The notes under the pieces are model-generated. The model was given only the letters and a program-made list of their open reading frames with translations. It had not been told where the DNA came from and did not search any database. From positions 1 to 64,000 of the forward strand of contig JAMWFC010000130.1 in NCBI GenBank assembly GCA_027475525.1: a stretch of DNA of 64,000 bases. The letters run 5' to 3'. Source of the stretch: Macrolepiota albuminosa. Taxonomy: Eukaryota > Basidiomycota > Agaricomycetes > Agaricales > Agaricaceae. Made by a program: the position numbers and the translations under genes. This document shows positions 21,387 through 31,431 of this stretch, piece after piece. Every line of letters begins with the position of its first letter. Positions within the stretch are counted from its first letter, which is position 1.

Positions 21387-21514
21387 CCTCTAGTAAGTAG
21401 CCATAGTTGTACAGCAAAGTCTGGGAGGACGAACACAAATTTTTATTACACAGTACGAGTAGAACAGAAGAAATAGAGGACATATTAATGGATGACAGTG
21501 GAAGGTGTAGTTAA

Positions 21515-21928
21515 CTAAGTCATGATGTCTCGGCTGTTCTCATCTACCAGGTCACGAAAGAGTAAGTAATGTTGAATAACATACTTCCTGTATTCAGTAT
21601 CACGCATAAACCTTAGACTGTCCCTGATATGAGGAGCTTGAATCCGGCACCTCTTGACAATGGTCTGGGACGGGTAAGGACCTCCAAAACTGACAGTTTT
21701 TTGAAGCTCCAAAGACACCGGAACCTTATAAAACACTGGTACCATACCAACCAACGCAATCGCTAAGACTTGATGAGCCACCGAGGATACCATGTCTATA
21801 GTACAAAAAGTCGATGAAGTAGCATGAAAAGACTCTGTGATAAAGCAGCGTAGTAATTCATTATTAAAGTTATATTCTGTATTAGCACATGGGCAAAAAT
21901 AATGGTGTTGGAGATTTATAGATACCAA
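21515..21928 (-). CDS. hypothetical protein, 137 aa, right-arm copy
   Basis: Inverted counterpart of the ORF at 1396-1809, intact over its full length with four amino-acid differences. Both copies being open is weak evidence for coding function, since the arms are so similar. No family is recognised. Confidence 0.4.
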   Translation of the reverse strand: MVSINLQHHYFCPCANTEYNFNNELLRCFITESFHATSSTFCTIDMVSSVAHQVLAIALVGMVPVFYKVPVSLELQKTVSFGGPYPSQTIVKRCRIQAPHIRDSLRFMRDTEYRKYVIQHYLLFRDLVDENSRDIMT

Positions 21929-22100
21929 CCACTCCGTACCTTCTCAATGCGACCTCTTGCGACGTGGAAAGGTGGCAGAGTTGTCTGTTGTTGACGATTG
22001 TGCTGTGTGCTTGAGCCGAGGTGAGGTTCAGTAGTGAACGTTCACATCCCTGAATGACTCATCATCATACATCAGGTGGCGTATCGTTAAAATAATCATA

Positions 22101-22331
22101 TTGGGTCATGAGATCTTGGAAAGGGTGAAGGTTCGGAACAAAGAGTGGCAAGTATGTGCAGATTCCAGAGGTCAAGGCTTACATGCTTACACTGGAAAAG
22201 GTATGTGTTCGATGAACTTGTCGATAAGAGAACGTCGGCGTGTGAGATTGTCATCGCAAGATGACAAAGGCATGGAATTTCAAATCCATCAAGAGCGTGG
22301 TCTGCGTTCCAATGAGAGTTACTATGCGTAG
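22101..22331 (+). CDS. short hypothetical ORF, right-arm copy (76 codons)
   Basis: Counterpart of 993-1223 with one or two substitutions. Coding status is uncertain. Confidence 0.2.
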   Translation: MGHEILERVKVRNKEWQVCADSRGQGLHAYTGKGMCSMNLSIRERRRVRLSSQDDKGMEFQIHQERGLRSNESYYA

Positions 22332-22629
22332 GCGAAGTACAAGCGTTGTCTTCTGGCCGGCTTGAATCAAGTTTCTCAGATTCACGGGCCAGAAGATGGG
22401 TGCCTATATGGCGAGTTCCGCGATTAGAAGATGTCCGTTGTCGTTGATAAACTATTGTTCTGGGATGTATCTCGAGATTGTTGTTTGTGAAAATCGAGCA
22501 AGAGGCAAGTGATTTGTCCCTCTTTTGTTCAGTTCCTTAGGCTTGCTGAATGACTGGAGCTGAGCTACAATTTGTCTGAAACGAGGTATCAATGTGCGTT
22601 CTTTCTTAAATAAGGATGGCGTGATCCGT

Positions 22630-23743
22630 TGCGGAAGTGGGATGGAGTAACTGATGGATCGAATAAGAGAACGGAAGAGTCGGGAATTGAGGATATGGGT
22701 GGAAGTCGAATAGGATTGGGAAATACGAGGATGTGCTGTACGCGTGAGGTACTGCGCGTCGCAGCGTGACGAAGTTTGTGGACCAGCGATAGAAAAGCTC
22801 CAGCAAGAATAAGAGGGACAAGCGTAGTCAAGCTCTAGACAGATTCCAGTAGAAAGAGAGAGGTAGAGACAGCACAGTAGTCGAGAATACAAGACCTCCG
22901 AGTACTGCGAGAATAGAGAAGCCGAGACAATAGTCCAAGCCGAGAAGCAAGCCGTAGTGGACGAGGATCAAGCCGAGACGAAGAGATCAGAATTCCGAGT
23001 TGCCGAAGACAGTGCCAAGATAGACGGAACAGAGACAAGACCGGCAAAGACAGAGCCACGACAGAGAAGCAAGATCACCGAGAAGCCGAGAAGAGCCGAG
23101 AACACTGCCGAAGACAGCGAGCACGCGGAGTTTGACGTCGGGTCAAACGTCAACAAGACAGAACCAAGACGAGCAAGACGATCTCCAAGACCTGACTAGA
23201 CAGCGACGCAGAATGCCGAGAAGCCGAGAAGAACCAAGCACGCTGCCGAAGACAGTGAACGCGCGACGTTTGACGTCGGAACAGACGTCGACCAAGCAGA
23301 CAGAGCCGAACAGACGAGGCAATCGAGAACAGACCAGACGACGTCGAGACGGTATAACGAGACGCGCGAGACAAGCAAAGCACAAGACCAGAGATTGTGG
23401 GGTCCCAAAACCTGTCTATTGCTATGTTTTCCTTGCCTTTTATACGTATTTTACGTGCTCTCCATATCGACGATCTACTCCGAAGTTACCTCAAATCGCC
23501 GATTCCTCCCCGATTCTGTTTCTGACCGTCGGTTGGTCTCATAATTATGAACTCTATTTTTTTCCTTCTCCTTATCAGTCCAGTCGATTTCCTGATTCGT
23601 CCAACCCGTTCTCCACCGTGAATCTGCACCCACGTTTCCTTTGTCCTTCACGCGTACTAGTCCATCCGTCGAACCTTCCTATACCTTGATTAATATACCC
23701 CTTTCCTATTCATCCCATCAGCAAGTCTTCCTTCTCTACCACA
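22630..23743 (-). repeat. element B 3' LTR (1114 bp)
   Basis: Matches 30318-31431 over its whole length with one difference seen (T here, C in the other, near 23687). On the minus strand it starts TGTGGTAGAG and ends CTTCCGCA. A TATATTAA box lies near its U3 start. The U3/R part holds a diverged internal direct repeat (about 23085-23200 and 23215-23310) rich in GCCGAGAA units. Confidence 0.95.
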
Positions 23744-23756
23744 GACTGGCGGCGTG

Positions 23757-26700
23757 TTAGACGATGACCCCATCGTCTCCAATCGCCCATTCAGTAACAT
23801 TCAAGAACGCGAGAGGTGCCAACGCGTGACCACATAACTCGGCGATAGTAAGGCTCTTTCCAAGTTGCTTGATCTCTCGTCCGATAGCATAACCCGAAGC
23901 GCCTCCAAGATGAGAAGTCGACATGGCTGTTGTATCCCCCACTCCGCTCGCTGACCCCACAGTTCGCACCGTCTGAAATTCTTCTCTAAAGTAAAAAATC
24001 TTCATCCTACTCGCCGCTATGGATTCTCGTTTGACGGTACCGTCGAGCTCGCGTAACTGGTATGTGGTATCACGTAACCTCCGATGAACGATGAACGGAC
24101 CTGACCATCTTAGGGCGAACTTGTGTCCCTTCTGGCCGTCCAACCAAGTCTCGTGCACCAAAACCCATGTCCCCTCCGCGAACTCCCCACTCGATAATAT
24201 GTTGCTAAACTTCTCGTTAAACGCAGAGACCGCTTTCTTTCTTGCCTCTCTTTGTTTTTCGAGTGCGATGACTAACTTCTCATCCCTTCTCACCAATTGC
24301 TTCATTCTAGTCGCTAGCAAATCTTCTGTCGTTCTCACTTGATCCCAATCCAAGGCTTCCCAGGTGATGTCGGTCATGTCGAACGCGAAGTAAGGGTTTC
24401 GTCCATAAAGTAGATAGTAAGGCGTATACCCCGTCATCCTTGACGTCGTCGTCCTCATTGCCAACAGCCCAGCCTCTACAAACAAGGGCCACTTTCCCGA
24501 ATCCCGCCCACACGCCTTTAGAATCGAGTCACATAGAGTCTTGTGAGCTCTCTCCACAATCCCATTCCCTTCCGGGTGATACGGCGCGGACACAATGACC
24601 GTAATTCCGTACTGGCGATAAATATACTCCGCCGCGCCCAGGAACTCCTTCCCTCCGTCCGTAATGAACGCCGGTATGTGTCCGAACCTGCATATGATCT
24701 CCTCGTACATAAACTTCCCCCAAGCCACTGAATCTGCTCTTTTCGATGCTCTAGCCTCCGGCCACCCTATCGCCGGCTCCATGCCTTGTAGTAAATATTT
24801 CTTTCCCCCATGACCATCCCCCATATGCACCGTATCCAAGCAGAAATATCTGAGGATAGCCGCACTCCAAGTGGGCGAAAAGGCTACCTTTGGCCTCGTT
24901 CTCGACCGCAACTGACAAATGTTGCAGGAACGTACGAAGTACGCGACATCGTCGTACAGGTTAGGCCAGTAAAACCTGTCTGCCAGCGTTTTGTACGTTG
25001 CATCACGCCCTCTGTGACCTGCGTCATTGTGAGCTTCCGCTATCAGCTTCTTCCTCCTCTCCACAACCTCTATCACCAGCCTCGGCAGTTTACCCTTTAT
25101 CGAAACAAGCCAGAGCTTTCCGTCATACAAGAAATACCGTTTCGAATTTTTGATGAATGCAGTCCTCTCCCTCTCCGTATTGCATCGCTCCGGAATCGTC
25201 AAATTCTCCAGGTAGACTTTTATCTCGGTCCACATCCCTTCAGGTTCCTTGTCTTTCACTCCGAAAACATGCTTAGCACACGAAACTTCCTCCATGTCCC
25301 CCACTCCGCATCCTACTCCCCATGTGTAGCGTGAGATCTCCAACGAAACCAATTCGTTCTCCCACAAAAACTCTTCTTGTTCCTCCTGCCTCTTTCGTCT
25401 CGTGCAAAACTCCCTTCCCAAATATGCGAACGGTTCTGAGATAACAGACAAGGATTGGTCCACAATTTCCAGCGGAAGCTTCTCCTCTCGAGTCCTCTCC
25501 GTTATAGTCGCCCCAAACACGGGCATGTACAGTGCTCTCGCACTAGTCACGAAAGTTGCGAATGGAGTCGCCGGCATCCGGCGTACGTGCTCCATCAGCC
25601 CTTTTGTCATCCCTGTCTGCCAATCCACGGTTTCTTCGTTCGGCCAGTCCGTCGAACCTCTTCCTACAAATCTGTCCAAGAATTCCTCCGAATCCGAGCC
25701 CTCCGAGTCGTCATCTGCTTTCTTCCGCCTTGACAGCCCATCTGGCCCTTTATGTGACTGCGCCGGTACATGACTCAGTGAGAAATCGAACAGGGAGATG
25801 TAAAGAATCCAGCGAGTCATTGGCGCGTTTGGCAGATCCGGATTTTGAATCATTTCCACCAAGAACTTTGCGTCCACGTCCACCCTGAAGTAAACACCCC
25901 ATATCCTATGCCTCAAGGCCTTCAGCGCCCGGAACAGTCCGTACAATTCGCACTTAGGCTGAGAGTACCTCGATTCGGTATCATTGAACGTGCAAGATCC
26001 GAACAGCGCGGGCTTCTTCTCGGTCCCTCGATACTGCTGCAGAATCCATCCTGCGCCGTTCTTGCAAGAATCTACCCCCACCACAACCAGTCCGTCTAAC
26101 TCCTTATCCGACGTTGAGTCTAGTCTCGAATGTCTTCTCGCGGCTTCGTACTCGATCACTATCAGCACTGGGGCCGTCGTAATCAAACCCTTTAAGGCTT
26201 CCATTGCTTCCAATTCCTCGTCCCCAAAGTAAAATTCTCGATCCAATCCTCTCGTCAGCATCGTCAACGGTTTCGCGACCAATGAGAAATTCTTTATCCA
26301 TCTTCTCCCTACTCCCGCTGTTCCCAGAAACGATCTTACGTCCGAAACATCTACCGGAATAGGCCATTTTTCAACCCTCGTGACAAGCCCACGTTCCAGG
26401 TGCCATCCATCTTTCGACACGACTGTCCCCACAATGTTCAGCATAGGAGTCGCCAGGATCAACTTTTTTCCTGACGCCGTAATCCCAGCCTCGATAAAAC
26501 GAGCCAAAAATCGATCCAAAATCGTCGCGTACTCATAAATCGCCCTCCTAATCCCCGGAACTATCTCCTCTCCATTATACCACGACTTCGGACCCATAAT
26601 CCCCACATCATCTACGAACCCATTCCCATTGGGTGGCTTTGCCTCTTTTTCTTCGCGGATCGTGTGATCGACGCACTTTTGGAACTCGGGCAAGGAATTT

Positions 26701-27728
26701 GTCGCGCCTTGCGGCAACGTGGTCCCTCTCCTAGCTCCCAAAGCACACCCAAACGTGGTCAACGGTCTCGATACCTTTGCCAACCGCCTCCCATCATAAC
26801 CTGCGAATAAATCGCAAAGCCCATACACACTTCTTCCCACAAACCCTTCGGCAAAGTCGTCTACTCTAGGAGGCAATGCCGCGTCGCGCACGGTGACCTT
26901 GTTCAATTCTTGTACATCTTGAACAATCCTGATGCCATTCTTCTTAGCAACAGCAAAGATGCGGGACCTGTACGACGCTGTAGATGGTTCGAACTTTCCC
27001 GCCCGTTCTTGCGCCAACAAAGCCTCTCGAACCTGATCCTCTATCGCTTTCGGAATCCTGATTGGCTGTTGCACCCACGGCGTATGCTCGATGACCGGGA
27101 TCTCGTAGTCGTCAAAATACTCGGGCGAGAAGGTCCCTCGCTCAGAGTCTTCAAAGGCCAGTGCACCTTCCCTACTTTTCAGCACGAACACCAGCAACTC
27201 CACCTCTTTAGGTCGTAAAAATCCATCAGGAACCCTACTCAAAATATTGTCTAATCTCTCCTTCGTCAGCTTGGCAGTAGGAACAAATTCGGACAGCTTC
27301 GGCGGATCGGTAGGTAGTTGTGGCAACTCCCCAATAATTACAGGTCGAAACGTCTGACCTTCCGGGTTCGGCATATAGCTAGGCACAGGCCTCACTTTTC
27401 GATCCACCGGTTTGTATTTCGTCCTCCGTTGCAATACGTTTGAGGTCATCACGAAATTCCCCTTCCTTGTCTCATCCCTCTCAAATACCCTCCTTGTCCA
27501 CGGCGTATCTCTCGGTTCTACAGTTTTCGGTGCTGCATAGGCAACGGTTTTCAACAGCTCGTCGTAAGACTCCGGCGGTTCCCTCTCGTCGACTCCCTCC
27601 GTTCTGCCATTCTCCCAGTCCTCCTCCGTCGTATACACCCCTACCAACGCGTACAAACTTTCACCAAGGCGAGGAATAGATGCGGGCTGGTAACCAGGCC
27701 TTGCTCCCGCATCCTCCTTCAGTTTCCC
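23757..27728 (-). CDS. pol: element B Pol: reverse transcriptase, RNase H, integrase
   Basis: The pol frame is open from the gag-pol overlap (27728) to the stop at 23757. It has no ATG at its head; the first alternative initiator is a TTG at 27656, so entry by -1 frameshift is expected. Numbering from that TTG (1299 residues), the RT lies at about 200-480 with catalytic FVDD at 347-350 (family usually Y-x-DD). RNase H lies around 520-650 (GVDSCKNGAG, then a CELYG segment), ending HKGPDGLSR. Integrase has a zinc-binding HHCC near 870-910 (HRGRDATYKTLADRFYWPN, then CNICQ) and a D-D-E core (LDTVHM, ITDGGKEF, NGIVERAHKTL). Together these copy RNA to DNA and insert it into the host genome. No premature stops. 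Confidence 0.95.
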   Translation of the reverse strand, partial: GKLKEDAGARPGYQPASIPRLGESLYALVGVYTTEEDWENGRTEGVDEREPPESYDELLKTVAYAAPKTVEPRDTPWTRRVFERDETRKGNFVMTSNVLQRRTKYKPVDRKVRPVPSYMPNPEGQTFRPVIIGELPQLPTDPPKLSEFVPTAKLTKERLDNILSRVPDGFLRPKEVELLVFVLKSREGALAFEDSERGTFSPEYFDDYEIPVIEHTPWVQQPIRIPKAIEDQVREALLAQERAGKFEPSTASYRSRIFAVAKKNGIRIVQDVQELNKVTVRDAALPPRVDDFAEGFVGRSVYGLCDLFAGYDGRRLAKVSRPLTTFGCALGARRGTTLPQGATNSLPEFQKCVDHTIREEKEAKPPNGNGFVDDVGIMGPKSWYNGEEIVPGIRRAIYEYATILDRFLARFIEAGITASGKKLILATPMLNIVGTVVSKDGWHLERGLVTRVEKWPIPVDVSDVRSFLGTAGVGRRWIKNFSLVAKPLTMLTRGLDREFYFGDEELEAMEALKGLITTAPVLIVIEYEAARRHSRLDSTSDKELDGLVVVGVDSCKNGAGWILQQYRGTEKKPALFGSCTFNDTESRYSQPKCELYGLFRALKALRHRIWGVYFRVDVDAKFLVEMIQNPDLPNAPMTRWILYISLFDFSLSHVPAQSHKGPDGLSRRKKADDDSEGSDSEEFLDRFVGRGSTDWPNEETVDWQTGMTKGLMEHVRRMPATPFATFVTSARALYMPVFGATITERTREEKLPLEIVDQSLSVISEPFAYLGREFCTRRKRQEEQEEFLWENELVSLEISRYTWGVGCGVGDMEEVSCAKHVFGVKDKEPEGMWTEIKVYLENLTIPERCNTERERTAFIKNSKRYFLYDGKLWLVSIKGKLPRLVIEVVERRKKLIAEAHNDAGHRGRDATYKTLADRFYWPNLYDDVAYFVRSCNICQLRSRTRPKVAFSPTWSAAILRYFCLDTVHMGDGHGGKKYLLQGMEPAIGWPEARASKRADSVAWGKFMYEEIICRFGHIPAFITDGGKEFLGAAEYIYRQYGITVIVSAPYHPEGNGIVERAHKTLCDSILKACGRDSGKWPLFVEAGLLAMRTTTSRMTGYTPYYLLYGRNPYFAFDMTDITWEALDWDQVRTTEDLLATRMKQLVRRDEKLVIALEKQREARKKAVSAFNEKFSNILSSGEFAEGTWVLVHETWLDGQKGHKFALRWSGPFIVHRRLRDTTYQLRELDGTVKRESIAASRMKIFYFREEFQTVRTVGSASGVGDTTAMSTSHLGGASGYAIGREIKQLGKSLTIAELCGHALAPLAFLNVTEWAIGDDGVIV
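27665..27728 (-). promoter_or_regulatory. -1 ribosomal frameshift signal: slippery site plus pseudoknot
   Basis: On the minus strand G GGA AAC (27722-27728) fits the X XXY YYZ rule in the gag frame and is followed at once by the gag TGA (27719-27721). An 8-nt spacer (27714-27721) leads to stem 1: GATGCGGG (27706-27713) pairs perfectly with CCCGCATC (27679-27686). Inside its loop CAAGGC (27698-27703) pairs with GCCTTG (27665-27670) downstream, forming an H-type pseudoknot. Stem 1 and stem 2 are separated by 2 nt, and loop 3 is 8 nt. Slipping back one base enters the pol frame, which is open throughout. Confidence 0.85.
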
Positions 27729-30235
27729 TCCTCATACTCATCCTCGTCTTCTACCGTCGGGGTATGTTTACATCTCGGGCGGGCTTGATCGCCTTCCATA
27801 CCTAATGAGTCCTTGTTTCGAACCGCATTAGGGGTTGTCAACGGTATCGACAAAGTTGCTCTTCCTCCTTTCGATCCATCCTGCCAAACCTTCATAGTCA
27901 TACCTCCCGACCGGTCGTATTGCAAACAAGCAGTGTACCACTGCAACCACGGTTGCCCCAATATGACATCTCCCACCCCTTCGGACCCCCTCACAGCGTT
28001 GTTCACGAAAAAATGGTGGTCAAACGCATGCCCCCCGATCCTAACAGACACGTCTCTCGCGCACCCCTTAAGCCGAACAGGATCTCCGTGAATCCCTCTC
28101 AGCGACCATCGTGTTCCATCCAAATCCAACGATAACTGCGTTCGCTCGTACAGGTATCCTGGGCACAGGTTTAACTCCGAGCCCGTGTCGACCATAAAAA
28201 CCGTCTTAACCCCTCCAAACGTGCCTTCGAACTTCCCCGTAACCATAGCGAACAAGGGCACCGGGTTTTTGAGTAACTTGACCGCCGACGCATACCTAAC
28301 TTCAATTGCTTCTCGCGTGATTACGTCTGAGTCGAAGTCCACCGATACCTTCGAACCCACCAACTGCTCCTCCTCCTCCTCATCGTCTTTGACTCCATCC
28401 GTTCGCAGCTCTGCGCATCCGCAGGGACACAGATTTCCATCAAAATCGTCAACACAACTCATCATGACCGGTTTATTCGTATATTCGCGTCGGACTTTCG
28501 TCATGTTTGCCATACGTTTTTGGAATTCCGGTGAGCATCCAAGAAATTGACCGACCGTCATGGTAATCATGGTTTGGTCCAACAGCTTCAACTCCACTGC
28601 ATCCAGATCGACCTTTTCCTGCACCGTGGACGTAAAGTGGTACGACGCGTTACTTTTCCCACCCCCTTCCGTCCTTTCTTTCCTTTCCGTTCCCCCCCTC
28701 GTATTTTGCGCTGGAGGCTGAGGAAGCTTCGACTCGTTCAACTTTTGAGCTGGTGCAGACTTTTGATTCCTCTCCATTCCCGATCCGTCTCCCTCATTCA
28801 CTCTTTTTAAGTCCCTCGAGGCGTCATGAGCTTTCGATTTGGCCGGAATTTTAATCGTCGGGCGTTTCGTCGGGTCGTGACGCGCGCTTTCCTTCTGGGT
28901 ACGCTCGGCCGGACTAGCCCTCCATTCCGGAGTTGATTGTACCATCTCCACTCCAAACACGTCCCGCGTCAACACGTCCTTCCCGTCCAGCAGCAATCCT
29001 GTTAAACTCGTTGAAGCCATATGGGGGGGTAAGTCCCTCCTTTCCACACCCTTCCCTTTCGCCTCAACTCTCGACAGTTTCATGTACCTTATCTTCTGCG
29101 CGATTCCCCCCTCATCCCTCGTCGGTGGTGGTAACTCCCCTCCGTCTACCAGAACTAATCGTCCTCGTTTGTCATATTTGACTAACTCCTCGTCCAAAAG
29201 CTTATGCGTCTGTGGGCAATTGTTATAACCATATGGGTGGTCTCCGGGACACTCGCAACCACCCATCCCACACTTCTGTCCCGACGATTGCCTCGCTCCC
29301 GTCCCACTACCCATCGAAACACCTTGAGACCTGAAACCCTCAACCATGGTCAATCTTAACTGTTCCATCCCCTTTACGATCTCGTCCGTTGATCCTTGGC
29401 CTCCAGGTATCACTTTCACCGTCGGTTCTGGTCCCTCCTGTTTCGAGTTCTTCTTCTTCCTCCGTTTCTCAACCTTCAATCCCCTCCTTTCAGACTCCCC
29501 ATCCGACCCATCCGATTCCTCCTCATTTTCCGGCATAACGATAGGTAACCTCACGTTGTTGATACTCAGAACGTCGAACTCCGCTAACAACCACTTCATC
29601 TGACTCTCGATCGTAGGTGGGTTCGTCGTTGTCTCATTCTCTGTCGGCACCTTCCTACTAATCCTCGACCTCAAGTCGTCCGGAATCCCTCGATAAAAAC
29701 ACCAGTTGAGGTCGTGCTCTGTAATGCGCCTCGGCTCTTGCGTTAGGGGAACCGACAGTCGTTTGAACTGCCTATAATACTCCCCAACCTCATATTTCGA
29801 AGTGATACTACCCTCCAATCCATGCTTCGTCGTCCAAGCCCAAAACGACTCCAAATTAACCACCGACTCCGAGTCATTCATCCCGTACAAATCGATCATC
29901 ATCATCCTCAACGCTACCCAATCATCCGCCCCTAACTCCGGCATGTTCTCAATAACTCTCTTCACCTTTTTCGAACAATAACGGAACACATAGCCCGGCA
30001 ACTGTGAATGAATTACCCTTGCTCTGTCCGCGTGCTGCTCCAACGAATCCAGAAAGTCCTGAACCCGGTTGCCATCAAAGTACGGCGCGTGACGATCGTG
30101 TGGTGCAGGCATGGGTACTGCGCTGTTACAACCCCCACTCCCAACCGAAGACTGAACGCCGACTGGAGTCTGAACACCGGCGGAAGTCTGCACACCGGCG
30201 GACGCCTGGCTCGACGACTCTGATTCTTCCTCCAT
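27719..30235 (-). CDS. gag: element B Gag-Protease polyprotein, 838 aa
   Basis: ATG at 30235, TGA at 27719. The N terminus is Q/S/V-rich. A capsid-like helical domain spans about residues 45-230 (HAPYFDGNRVQDFLDSLEQH, then a FYRGIPDDLR segment). A basic linker (EKRRKKKNSKQ) and a cysteine cluster at about 325-345 (CGMGGCECPGDH) follow; the latter is not a canonical CCHC knuckle. A variable linker leads to a retropepsin domain near the C terminus with the active site FMVDTGSELNLCPG and later DVILGQPWL. So the protease is encoded with Gag, and only RT-RH-IN needs the frameshift. Gag forms the particle; the protease matures it. The frame is intact and ends inside the frameshift signal. Confidence 0.93.
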   Translation of the reverse strand: MEEESESSSQASAGVQTSAGVQTPVGVQSSVGSGGCNSAVPMPAPHDRHAPYFDGNRVQDFLDSLEQHADRARVIHSQLPGYVFRYCSKKVKRVIENMPELGADDWVALRMMMIDLYGMNDSESVVNLESFWAWTTKHGLEGSITSKYEVGEYYRQFKRLSVPLTQEPRRITEHDLNWCFYRGIPDDLRSRISRKVPTENETTTNPPTIESQMKWLLAEFDVLSINNVRLPIVMPENEEESDGSDGESERRGLKVEKRRKKKNSKQEGPEPTVKVIPGGQGSTDEIVKGMEQLRLTMVEGFRSQGVSMGSGTGARQSSGQKCGMGGCECPGDHPYGYNNCPQTHKLLDEELVKYDKRGRLVLVDGGELPPPTRDEGGIAQKIRYMKLSRVEAKGKGVERRDLPPHMASTSLTGLLLDGKDVLTRDVFGVEMVQSTPEWRASPAERTQKESARHDPTKRPTIKIPAKSKAHDASRDLKRVNEGDGSGMERNQKSAPAQKLNESKLPQPPAQNTRGGTERKERTEGGGKSNASYHFTSTVQEKVDLDAVELKLLDQTMITMTVGQFLGCSPEFQKRMANMTKVRREYTNKPVMMSCVDDFDGNLCPCGCAELRTDGVKDDEEEEEQLVGSKVSVDFDSDVITREAIEVRYASAVKLLKNPVPLFAMVTGKFEGTFGGVKTVFMVDTGSELNLCPGYLYERTQLSLDLDGTRWSLRGIHGDPVRLKGCARDVSVRIGGHAFDHHFFVNNAVRGSEGVGDVILGQPWLQWYTACLQYDRSGGMTMKVWQDGSKGGRATLSIPLTTPNAVRNKDSLGMEGDQARPRCKHTPTVEDEDEYEEGN

Positions 30236-30296
30236 TGCTTCTAATCAAACCCTTTCTCTCAACGTCTGTGTCGATCCCAAATACTCCGTTATAAAC

Positions 30297-30314
30297 CCCC
30301 TGTCTCGGTCACCA
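30297..30314 (-). other. element B primer-binding site
   Basis: Three bases inside the 5' LTR (minus strand) the sequence reads TGGTGACCGAGACAGGGG. A TGG start is what a PBS complementary to a tRNA CCA end requires. The tRNA was not identified. Confidence 0.6.
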
Positions 30315-30317
30315 ATC

Positions 30318-31431
30318 TGCGGAAGTGGGATGGAGTAACTGATGGATCGAATAAGAGAACGGAAGAGTCGGGAATTGAGGATATGGGTGGAAGTCGAATA
30401 GGATTGGGAAATACGAGGATGTGCTGTACGCGTGAGGTACTGCGCGTCGCAGCGTGACGAAGTTTGTGGACCAGCGATAGAAAAGCTCCAGCAAGAATAA
30501 GAGGGACAAGCGTAGTCAAGCTCTAGACAGATTCCAGTAGAAAGAGAGAGGTAGAGACAGCACAGTAGTCGAGAATACAAGACCTCCGAGTACTGCGAGA
30601 ATAGAGAAGCCGAGACAATAGTCCAAGCCGAGAAGCAAGCCGTAGTGGACGAGGATCAAGCCGAGACGAAGAGATCAGAATTCCGAGTTGCCGAAGACAG
30701 TGCCAAGATAGACGGAACAGAGACAAGACCGGCAAAGACAGAGCCACGACAGAGAAGCAAGATCACCGAGAAGCCGAGAAGAGCCGAGAACACTGCCGAA
30801 GACAGCGAGCACGCGGAGTTTGACGTCGGGTCAAACGTCAACAAGACAGAACCAAGACGAGCAAGACGATCTCCAAGACCTGACTAGACAGCGACGCAGA
30901 ATGCCGAGAAGCCGAGAAGAACCAAGCACGCTGCCGAAGACAGTGAACGCGCGACGTTTGACGTCGGAACAGACGTCGACCAAGCAGACAGAGCCGAACA
31001 GACGAGGCAATCGAGAACAGACCAGACGACGTCGAGACGGTATAACGAGACGCGCGAGACAAGCAAAGCACAAGACCAGAGATTGTGGGGTCCCAAAACC
31101 TGTCTATTGCTATGTTTTCCTTGCCTTTTATACGTATTTTACGTGCTCTCCATATCGACGATCTACTCCGAAGTTACCTCAAATCGCCGATTCCTCCCCG
31201 ATTCTGTTTCTGACCGTCGGTTGGTCTCATAATTATGAACTCTATTTTTTTCCTTCTCCTTATCAGTCCAGTCGATTTCCTGATTCGTCCAACCCGTTCT
31301 CCACCGTGAATCTGCACCCACGTTTCCTTTGTCCTTCACGCGTACTAGTCCATCCGTCGAACCTTCCTATACCTCGATTAATATACCCCTTTCCTATTCA
31401 TCCCATCAGCAAGTCTTCCTTCTCTACCACA
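30318..31431 (-). repeat. element B 5' LTR (1114 bp)
   Basis: Near-identical to 22630-23743. It ends immediately before the CCGT target duplication (31432-31435), after which IR1-R resumes. Confidence 0.95.

Larger units (their letters stand above)
19766..22629. repeat. IR1-R, first part of the right arm
   Basis: Reverse complement of about 699-3546. It ends exactly at the left edge of retrotransposon B; the rest of the arm continues at 31432. Within the arm the coordinate sum (left + right) is constant at 23324 across the whole KRE6 relic, so there are no indels there. Confidence 0.92.
22630..31431 (-). mobile_element. element B: complete young Ty3/gypsy-like LTR retrotransposon
   Basis: 8802 bp on the minus strand: 5' LTR (30318-31431), PBS, Gag-Pro ORF, -1 frameshift signal, Pol ORF (RT-RNaseH-integrase), 3' LTR (22630-23743). 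The LTRs begin TG and end CA. The target duplication is CCGT (22626-22629 and 31432-31435), four bp rather than the usual five. It sits inside IR1-R; the other arm keeps the empty site at 695-698. The reading frames are intact and the LTRs show one difference, so the element is recent and may be autonomous. RT-RNaseH-IN order places it in Ty3/gypsy; no chromodomain was seen at the Pol C terminus. No purine tract is evident just inside the 3' LTR (23744-23760). Confidence 0.95.

Noticed and set aside
22957..23689. Plus-strand ORFs of 80-185 codons in the LTR, repeated at 30645-31506
   Set aside because: They lie wholly within the two LTRs, antisense to the element, with low-complexity R/Q/E composition. 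They are open only because of the GCCGAGAA-type repeats.
24091..30294. Many plus-strand ORFs of 80-170 codons across 24-30 kb
   Set aside because: Antisense shadows of the long Gag-Pro and Pol frames of element B.
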